Notes under the pieces: generated by a model
Databases searched by the model: none
Seen by the model: only the letters and a program-made list of their open reading frames with translations
What the model was told of the DNA's origin: nothing
Part shown: positions 58,395-64,000 of the stretch, piece by piece
Layout: every line of letters starts with the position of its first letter
How positions within the stretch are numbered: position 1 is the stretch's first letter
Source: Phymorhynchus buccinoides
Lineage: Eukaryota; Mollusca; Gastropoda; Neogastropoda; Raphitomidae
Length of the DNA: 64,000 nt
Reading direction: 5' to 3'
NCBI GenBank assembly: GCA_017654935.2
Contig: CM065706.1
Coordinates: 4,792,117 to 4,856,116 of the forward strand
Position numbers and translations under genes: made by a program

Positions 58395-58530
58395 TCTGTA
58401 TTGCTAAAAATGTCGGGACTTTACTGGTGTTGCACTGCCTCCAGGATCGTTCCCACCATCTTTATATCTACTAATGTCCCATATGTGTCTGTTCCAGACC
58501 GGAGGACATTAAACAGATTTTTCATTTGTG
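58395..58530. repeat. dispersed repeat, left member of an inverted pair
   Basis: Shares tatctgtatt, cgggactttactggtgttgc, actgcctcc, atcgttcccaccatctt and tgtcccata with the reverse complement of 59075-59210. The pair faces each other across about 550 bp. Confidence 0.75.
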
Positions 58531-58539
58531 GCACACCAC

Positions 58540-58900
58540 ACACACACACACACACAATTATGTCACTGAAAAAACCCAAAAAACTTTTGTCAAGACTCAA
58601 GACTACTTTATTATCTCAAAAAGTGAGAAATTGATTTGTGGCACGGCATAAACACATATACAATAAGAACATAATAATGAAATACCCAACACACAAAACT
58701 TTATAGGACACATATGATGTAAAAAGAAACGTTTACTCAATATAATAATAATTGAACAATTGTTAATCCTATGAAATTTCGCAAATCCTATGACAGAACT
58801 CAAATGCCTGTCAGATTTTTCTTCAATCCAGCGTATCAAAGAAGTGAATCTATGTTCTCATATAATGTTTTTTCCGTTTCTGTCTGTCTTTCTGTCTGTG
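58540..58900 (-). mobile_element. probable LINE 3'-UTR remnant
   Basis: tcaagactcaagactacttt followed by attatctcaaaaag resembles the reversed 3' end of CR1/L2-like LINEs. No reverse-transcriptase motif is left. Weak evidence. Confidence 0.3.
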
Positions 58901-59074
58901 TGTGCTTGTTTTGTTATTTTTAACCCTTTCACCGCCAAAGTCGCATTTTAGCACCACAGTGATTTTAACACCTATGTCACTTAAAAAGCATCAAATTCGG
59001 GGTCTTTTATCCAAAGACCCTATTGTCTTAGTTTTGGGAAGCAAGGATAGAAAAATGGTGTTTTACATCCTCTC

Positions 59075-59210
59075 GGTCTGGAACTGACACATTATGGGAC
59101 ATTTGTAAATACAAGATGGTGGGAACGATACTGGAGGCAATGCCCGGAGGCAGTGCAACACCAGCAAAGTCCCGAATTTTTAACAATACAGATAAGTGTA
59201 GCAGTAACCA
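59075..59210. repeat. dispersed repeat, right member of an inverted pair
   Basis: Reverse-complement copy of 58395-58530 (atgggacat, aagatggtgggaacgat, ggcagtgcaacaccagcaaa, gtcccgaat). It is inserted within the piggyBac-like MITE. Confidence 0.75.
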
Positions 59211-59366
59211 CGCCTCGGTTTAAACCTCATCGCTATGGTACCGCCACAGTGTTTGTCTGAAGCTAGTCTTGGGAAGTAAGGATAGACCTTATTTTATATA
59301 TATGTCACAGAAGAATCCTCAATACTGCAGATGTTTTTTTTTGTTCTCTACCCAGGTAAATTTAAT

Positions 59367-59848
59367 AATAATAATAATAATGAATATTTAGGGCGCTTAA
59401 TCTTAACAAAAGCCCTAAGCGCTTACAATCATGATAAAAACAATACTAACAAAATGAAAAGCTAGACAACACACAAAACACTCACACGAACTTGAGGTCA
59501 AAACACACACACACACACACACCAACAAAACACACACACACACACACACATGACTCAATGGATAACCTTTGCAGGAGGAGGAGGAGAAAGATTATGTTTT
59601 GAAGAGAGTTGTTTTGAGGGAGGACTTGAAAGAAGAGAGGCTGTTTGAGGTTCGGAGTGCAGAAGGGAGGCCGTTCCAGGAGGAGGGAGCTTGGAAAGAA
59701 AAAGAACGTTCGCCAAGAGTTCTGGCACAGAAACGGGGGATCTGCAGAACGTGAGTGTCAGAGGAGGAGCGAAGCAGTCTAGTGGGAGTATAAATCGATA
59801 GAAGATCAGAGAGATATGATGGGGCCAAACCATTCAGCGACTTGTAAC
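59367..59848 (-). mobile_element. 5'-truncated LINE (CR1/L2-type ORF2 C-terminus)
   Basis: On the minus strand it encodes KSLNGLAPSYLSDLLSIYTP, then SSDTHVLQIPRFCARTLGER, SFSFQAPSSWNGLP and SSFKSSLKTTLF. This end (R-T-x-G-x-R-[SA]-F...A-P..W-N-x-L-P...F-K..L-K-T-x-L-F) is well known from CR1/L2-like LINEs. The 3' UTR has a CA tract, aagcgctta and a terminal (ATT)n (aataataat on the plus strand). It inserted in the piggyBac-like MITE. Confidence 0.8.
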
Positions 59849-59911
59849 ATAATAGAGAAATTTTTGGCTGAATTATGGCTGGCTGGTGAAAGGGTTAACC
59901 TGCTTACTCAC

Positions 59912-59986
59912 CCTGTCTGCTGTGTAGGTTTCCCCCGATGCAGCGCTCACTGTGACGCGCTCTCCACTGTAGTCTATGGTCTTCAC
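59912..59986 (-). CDS. KDM1B: KDM1B (LSD2)-like demethylase exon, FAD amine-oxidase domain
   Basis: 75-nt exon (25 codons, phase 0 to 0) with acceptor gtgttgcag and donor GTGAGTAAG. It encodes VKTIDYSGERVTVSAASGET followed by YTADR. The V-x-x-I-D-Y-S-G-x-x-V-x-V...G...AD pattern is the substrate-domain beta hairpin of LSD/polyamine-oxidase flavoenzymes, which precedes a conserved V-x-x-T-V-P-L segment. The IDYSG spelling matches LSD2 better than LSD1. KDM1B removes methyl groups from H3K4 (me1/me2) with FAD in the nucleus. It joins in frame to the exon at 60467-60667. The next exon downstream was not found before the damaged one at 52.4 kb. Confidence 0.8.
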
Positions 59987-60466
59987 CTGCAACACAGTGT
60001 GAATACATCATGAGAGTATGTAAACGCATTCTCTCTTTTTTCTCACTCCTGTGAGAAATGTCACTTAAATCTTTCGTTTCATTCTGTAACTGACAAAAGA
60101 TTTAACTCATTCAAGTCTTTCCGGCCACCGGAATTAATAGATAGCTCTCAATCTGATGCATTTGCTTCAAGGGAAGTAAATCTGTGTGCACCTTGGTCGG
60201 CTTCTAAACTCGCTTTGTTCCCTTGGACCAAAATTTTTGCCTCTCACTTTGCTTTTGTAGTCGTTTGTTGTGGGGAACCAATTGGTGTAGAGAGTTTTTC
60301 TATATAAAGTCTATATATATAAAAAATCTGATCTACCATTTCCCTATGTCTAAACCCGATGCATCAGCTAGGGATGAGAACATTACGTGTGCGACTGTTT
60401 TTGATTACCCCGCCACGTGAGCGGCCACACTCCGACTTCGGGGGATAGCCGTAGTAGCAGTAGTAC

Positions 60467-60667
60467 CTTTGCTCCAAACTTGATGTCCAGGCCCTGAGCT
60501 AGGCGACCCAAGACTGGTCCGTACCCATCGGGCAACACAAGATGGCGATCGCCGAACTGCGGCAGAGCCTCGTTCTGGTCCCAATGAAGGACAGACAACT
60601 CCTGCAGGGAGCAGCCCCCGATGTACTCCAGAGAGGCGAGGTGAAACTGTAGGACTCTTTCTTCCTC
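60467..60667 (-). CDS. KDM1B: KDM1B (LSD2)-like demethylase exon, FAD amine-oxidase domain
   Basis: 201-nt exon (67 codons, phase 0 to 0) with acceptor ttaattcag and donor GTACTACTG. It encodes EEERVLQFHLASLEYIGGCS, then LSVLHWDQNEALPQFGDRHL, then GYGPVLGRLAQGLDIKFGAK. The landmarks H-L-x-x-L-E-[YF], W-D-x-N-E, G-x-H/R-x-L, G-Y and L-A-x-G-L-D-I are in the order found in LSD1/LSD2 amine-oxidase domains, in the part that lines the substrate pocket after the tower/linker region. E-[YF]-x-x-G plus W-D-x-N-E favours LSD2 (KDM1B) over LSD1 (KDM1A), but a mollusc-specific LSD paralogue is possible. Confidence 0.85.
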
Positions 60668-60814
60668 CTGAATTAAAAACACACAAAAATCAAGATGGAA
60701 AAATCAAAGATGTAGGATAAAACTAGAATGTGCCGACAGTCTAGGAAAGAAGTGAACAAAAAATAAATTAAAAAGATTAGCTAGGTGGGTAAAGGGCTGT
60801 GACAGGAAAGGTGG

Positions 60815-60835
60815 GGGGGGGGGGGGGGGGGGGTG
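60815..60835. repeat. poly-G run
   Basis: About 20 G directly before the SINE. Homopolymer length uncertain. Confidence 0.85.
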
Positions 60836-60854
60836 GGAGCGAACGCAGATCTTC

Positions 60855-61245
60855 TTTACTGTAAGGTAATCTTAATATGTAAAGGCCGTAGCGCATTTGC
60901 TTCCTGTCAAGTAAACCTGAGTTCGAACCTGGGTACAGGGGATTTTTCCTATCACTTTGCACTAGGCCTTGCGGTCTGAACGTGGAGTTTTTCGGATGAG
61001 ACGATAAACCGAGGTCCCGTGTGCCCATGCACTTAGCACACGTTAAACCCAGTGGCAACGAAAAGAAGTTGTCATTTGGTCAAAATTTTACACGTACCCC
61101 CCCTTTCCTTCCTCATCAGTCACATAAAAATCGCATGCCAAATTTAAAAAGAAAAAAAATGGGTGGCGTGCCTCTGTCTGCGGCGCGCTCTCCAGGTGGG
61201 AGCAACCCAAATTTCACAGAGACGCCTCTGTGACTATAATGTACC
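60855..61245 (+). mobile_element. tRNA-derived SINE
   Basis: A tRNA-like head with a B-box-like gagttcgaacctgggtac is followed by cggatgagacgataaaccga and ggtcccgtgtgc, a core seen in many animal SINEs. Then comes cacttagcacacgttaaa, ccc.gtggcaacgaaaagaa, and a tail with gcgcgctctccaggtgggag and aatttcacagaga. The A box is weak. It is a pseudogenised tRNA head, so no functional tRNA is called. Confidence 0.75.
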
Positions 61246-61394
61246 TAACCTAACTCCTGAAAAAAGGGCTTCTAATTTAAAAATCGATTTCATGCATCAC
61301 ACACACTCACATAAGCATGGGGGGGGGAGGAAGGAATGGTTTCAGTCATCTGAAAGAAGATGAAGCATAATTATCAAAATCTCAAAAAGATAAA

Positions 61395-61590
61395 TTGAGC
61401 GGGTAAGGGAATATTCCACCTTCTGACAAAGCATGCCTTTACCTTCAAGACACCTTAGAGACAATGCTACTACAAATCTCTTAAAGGGAAATTGAGCGGG
61501 TAAGGGAATACTCCACCTTCTGACAAAGCATGCCTTTACCATCAAGACACCTTAGAGACAATGCTACTACAAATCTACCTTAAAGGGAAA
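61395..61590. repeat. 97-bp tandem duplication
   Basis: aattgagcgggtaagggaat, ttccaccttctgacaaagca, tgcctttacc and caagacaccttagagacaat occur twice with 97-bp spacing (ttgagc at about 61395 and 61492). A third fragment (cttaaagggaaa) follows. Confidence 0.85.
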
Positions 61591-61599
61591 ATCTCTTAA

Positions 61600-61762
61600 A
61601 GGGAAAAACCGATCCCAGGGATCGGGTCGTTCTGGCCAGAAAAGCTCTGCCTCGCGGTGGCTCGCACAACAGGGAACAAAGAAGGGCGAACCGTCTCTCG
61701 CCAGCTGTGATTCAAATGCGGCGCGCGCTCAGCGCCTCCCCTCTTTTATAGTCCGGCCGTGC
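61600..61762. other. GC-rich block ending in tcttttatagtccgg
   Basis: GC-rich in an AT-rich setting, with a small palindrome (gatcccagggatc) and a TATA-like cttttata. It could be the end of a dispersed repeat or a promoter-like fragment. No gene follows, so no promoter is called. Confidence 0.35.
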
Positions 61763-61768
61763 CTTTAA

Positions 61769-62270
61769 CCCTTTCACCGCCAATGTCGCATTTTTTTGCA
61801 CCACAATGATTTAAGTTTTTTGGGTTTTTTTAACACCCACACCATTAAAACTCTTGAAATCAGGGTCTATTGTCCAATGACATTGTGTTCCTAAGTTTGG
61901 GCAGTAAGGCTTGACCCTATTCTAAATGTGTCACAGAAAAATCCCACAGTATTGCAGATGAAATCTTTACTGTAGCCAAGTGAGCTTAACCCTTTCACCG
62001 CCAAAGTCGCATTTTAGCACCACAGTGATTTAACACCTATGTCACTAAAAGGCATCAAATTGGGGTCTATTATCCAAAGACCCTATTGTCTTAGTTTTGG
62101 GAAGTAAGGATAGACCTTATTTTATATATGTCACAGAAGAATCCCCAATACTGCAGATGGATTTTTTTCTCTACCCAGGTAAATTTAATGGACATTTTTG
62201 GCTGAAATATGGCTGGCGGTGAAAGGGTTAATGGAAAGCTTTGGCTCAAAGATGGCTGGCAGTGAAAGGG
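61769..62270. mobile_element. outer piggyBac-like MITE (interrupted)
   Basis: TTAA (61765-61768) then ccctttcaccgcc; the right end ggctggcagtgaaaggg is followed by TTAA (62271-62274). It is interrupted by the complete element 61990-62227, which brings its own TTAA pair. Without that insertion and the duplicated TTAA, the outer element is about 260 bp. Confidence 0.82.
61990..62227. mobile_element. inner piggyBac-like MITE, 238 bp, TTAA duplication
   Basis: It reads TTAA-ccctttcaccgcc...ggcggtgaaaggg-TTAA with 13-bp perfect terminal inverted repeats. TTAA target sites and CCC..GGG ends are the hallmark of piggyBac-superfamily elements. It has no transposase frame. The internal sequence matches the element at 58924-59894. 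Confidence 0.85.
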
Positions 62271-62515
62271 TTAAGTCAGGCGAGACTTATTTTCACCATT
62301 ACTGAGGTAACTAAATCCTCTTGTATCCCCCCCCCCCCCCCAAATAAAATCCATGGGATCTCTAACTTACAAAATGTTAGAGTGGGGGTGGGGGTGGGGA
62401 GATGGGGTGGGGGTGGGTGGGGCTAATATTTAGCTAACATAACTAAAGTAATCCTAAAAGAACAATGGTAGACCAGAATGAAAGGTAGTTACACATCAGA
62501 AAATCTCCAACCAAC

Positions 62516-62574
62516 CTCTGTAAACTTCAGTCCAGTTTCCTCTTCAAACTCCTGATGCAGCTCTTTGTATTTGG
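62516..62574 (-). CDS. KDM1B: KDM1B (LSD2)-like demethylase exon upstream of the oxidase core
   Basis: 59-nt exon with acceptor tttctcag and donor GTTGGTTGG. It enters with two bases (CC) and leaves in phase 0. It encodes (A)KYKELHQEFEEETGLKFTE and is continued in frame by EEERVLQFHL of the next exon. Such a charged helix just before the [EQ]-E-x-x-[LV]-x-[FW]-H segment is where LSD-family proteins carry the helical linker within the amine-oxidase domain. The N-terminal exons (zinc finger and SWIRM domains in known KDM1B) would lie to the right of the window. Confidence 0.75.
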
Positions 62575-62710
62575 CTGAGAAAACACATACATTTTTTTGG
62601 TCTGAATCACTTTTAGTGGAAGGACGTTAAATTGAGCAACAACAACACACACACACACACACAACGATATGGTTAAACATGCCTAATACTTCCAAGATTA
62701 AAAACAGGTT

Positions 62711-63110
62711 ACCGTAAAAACTGGACTATAAGCCGCACCTGTATATAAGCCGCATCCCTTAAATTGACAAAATATTAGGTATTTATTCACATATAAGCCG
62801 CACCAGTTTATAAGCCACAGAGAAAATTGTATGTGCACAAAGCAACACAAATATAGAAATGATCCTATCAGAACATGAGTATTTAAAGTTCTCAGACAGG
62901 TACTCAGACACTTTCAACATGAGATTTGAATCTATTGATTACTAAAACCAGTTTTGAGTCTAAAGAAGCTCAAAATAGGCTGAAGAATGTGGCCAGAAAC
63001 AGATTTAATCATACTGATAAATGTAGAATGGAGAAAAAAAATCCACAGATAAGCTGCATCAGTCTATAAGCCGCATGGGCCAAAGTTAAGGGGAAAAGTA
63101 GCGGCTTATA
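62711..63110 (+). mobile_element. dispersed ~400-bp repeat with ataagccgc words
   Basis: Starts taccgtaaaaactggactat followed by aagccgcacc, has several ataagccgca words, and ends near agcggcttatactgac, a partial inverse of its start. A reversed copy lies at 55840-56235. Probably a non-autonomous DNA transposon with degenerate inverted ends. Confidence 0.7.
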
Positions 63111-63180
63111 CTGACACAAGGCATGTAACAGACTGTCGACATGAAAGTCCATGTGGCAACAAGACAATACCAAAATACTA

Positions 63181-63744
63181 CAGACAAACCCCCATTCTAC
63201 GACCCTCTGTTAAGCGACCACCTCTCATTTGAGACCGGATTTGTTGGCACGGATGCATTTTACTATGTAAATGACCTCTCTTAAACGACTTCCTCTAAAA
63301 CGCGACTTACGACCGCCATTTTGTTGGTTTTTACGACCGTTGTTGTCATCTGCATAGACTTCGAGCAAAGGGAAACAACCATGGTCAAGGGCCTGAAAGC
63401 GGAGTCGCTTCCCTTGTTGTAGAAAAGATGGCGGAAAGCGTAGGAAAAGCACGAAAACCACTGACTTTGAACAAGAAAACCACTGACTTTGGACGAGAGT
63501 GGAGGTGATTAACAGAAGTCGGCGAAGTGAAACTGTAATACATCGATTGCACAATCCTATGGAGTTGGAAAGACCCAAATCCAGTTTTAATATGTCATTG
63601 TATGTGTGCATGAAGAAGAGAGTATGAACTGTGCTGAACTTTTTCTTTCTACGGCTGCCAGTGAAAACCTCCGTCATACAACCCCTCCAATTTACGACCG
63701 ATTTTTCCGGACATTTTGGAAGTCTTAAAATAGAGGTTTGTCTG
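63181..63744. mobile_element. pogo/Tigger-like MITE, TA target duplication
   Basis: The left end cagacaaacc is preceded by TA (63179-63180) and the right end ggtttgtctg is followed by TA (63745-63746). Subterminal words (ttctacgacc, gcgacc / ttacgaccgattt) occur on both sides. 564 bp with no transposase frame. Assignment rests on TA duplication and CAG..CTG ends. Confidence 0.75.
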
Positions 63745-63977
63745 TATATGCCATACTTTACTGCACTATATGATGCAAGCTTACACTTATCTATATCTCA
63801 GCACACACAAAAAACCCCAATACCAAACCAGTACCTAACAAACCGACGTCCTGCTTCAAGCCCACTCTGTGCTAACACAAAGCGTTTCACAGAACGATGA
63901 AATAAAAGTCTATTTGGTGACAACACTATGCAATACAGGATAATGTAATGCAAACACAATATGATACAACACAAGAT

Positions 63978-64000
63978 TAGTAATAATAATAATAATTTCA
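63978..64000 (-). mobile_element. start of another (AAT)n retroelement tail
   Basis: aataataataataatttca at the window edge resembles the (AAT)n ends at 35085 and 59367. Too short to classify. Confidence 0.3.

Larger units (their letters stand above)
58924..59894. mobile_element. piggyBac-like MITE interrupted by later insertions
   Basis: TTAA (58920-58923) precedes ccctttcaccgcc, and the right end ggctggtgaaaggg is followed by TTAA (59895-59898). Internal words gtcgcattttagcaccacag, tgtcttagttttgggaag and ctctacccaggtaaattt match the 61990-62227 element. The extra length comes from the 59075-59210 repeat and the LINE fragment at 59367-59848. The right TTAA lies 13 bp from the end of the KDM1B exon (59912), almost touching the splice donor GTGAGTAAG. 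Confidence 0.75.

Noticed and set aside
60405..60686. Overlapping second frame in the 60.5 kb exon
   Set aside because: The competing frame carries LSD-family landmarks and joins both neighbouring exons in phase; this one does not.
60855..60960. tRNA gene
   Set aside because: Only a B-box-like segment is clear and the sequence continues into a SINE core and tail. No full cloverleaf could be drawn.
63225..63677. Minus-strand frame of 150 residues
   Set aside because: Lies entirely inside the TA-flanked MITE 63181-63744; no transposase motif or splice evidence.

Overview
The window is eukaryotic nuclear DNA. It has spliced exons with GT-AG boundaries, LINE and SINE fragments, many palindromic MITE-like elements, TTAGGG-type tracts and very dense microsatellite and satellite DNA. 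A tRNA-derived SINE with a gatgagac/aaccgaggtcccgtg core, piggyBac-like MITEs and an LSD2/KDM1B-type demethylase suggest a lophotrochozoan, most likely a marine gastropod mollusc. That assignment is inference; nothing in the sequence names the species. No bacterial-style operons, CRISPR arrays, rRNA or intact tRNA genes were seen.

Layout. 0-12.9 kb is gene-free in my reading and packed with repeats: palindromic MITEs, two copies of a foldback element carrying TTAGGG-like tracts, long GA/CT and CA microsatellites, and minisatellites of 133, ~84 and 32 bp. 12.9-40 kb holds the main discovery: minus-strand exons of an unrecognised acidic, repeat-rich protein. A two-exon module (65-68 nt exon plus 1.2-1.3 kb exon) is tandemly repeated at least four times. 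Its splice phases are mutually compatible, and size differences between copies are multiples of three. Upstream lie three more exons (31.8-32.6, 34.08-34.22, 37.45-39.98 kb) whose phases also join correctly and whose repeat motif resembles that of the modules, so one very large modular gene is the simplest reading. A 5'-truncated LINE sits inside one module. About 24.6-31.8 kb reads like uncorrected long-read sequence of further module copies, with two C-rich tracts grossly expanded.

40-51.5 kb is satellite DNA: first a pentamer-based GAGTA/GATCA array, then about 245 copies of a 35-bp monomer built from seven pentamers, ending in a 500-N gap. 52-55.5 kb is a damaged or low-quality stretch with a ~47-57 bp minisatellite and one damaged KDM1B-like exon. 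59.9-62.6 kb carries three clean minus-strand exons of a KDM1B (LSD2)-like flavin-dependent histone demethylase, embedded among nested piggyBac-like MITEs, LINE and SINE fragments. The window ends with a pogo/Tigger-like MITE.

Both recognised genes run on the minus strand, the demethylase upstream (right) of the repeat-protein gene. Neither is complete: the demethylase lacks its N-terminal exons (right of the window) and its C-terminal exons (not found in 40-60 kb), and no promoter, first exon or polyadenylation site could be assigned for the repeat-protein gene. Most long open frames in the window are artefacts of stop-free simple repeats.
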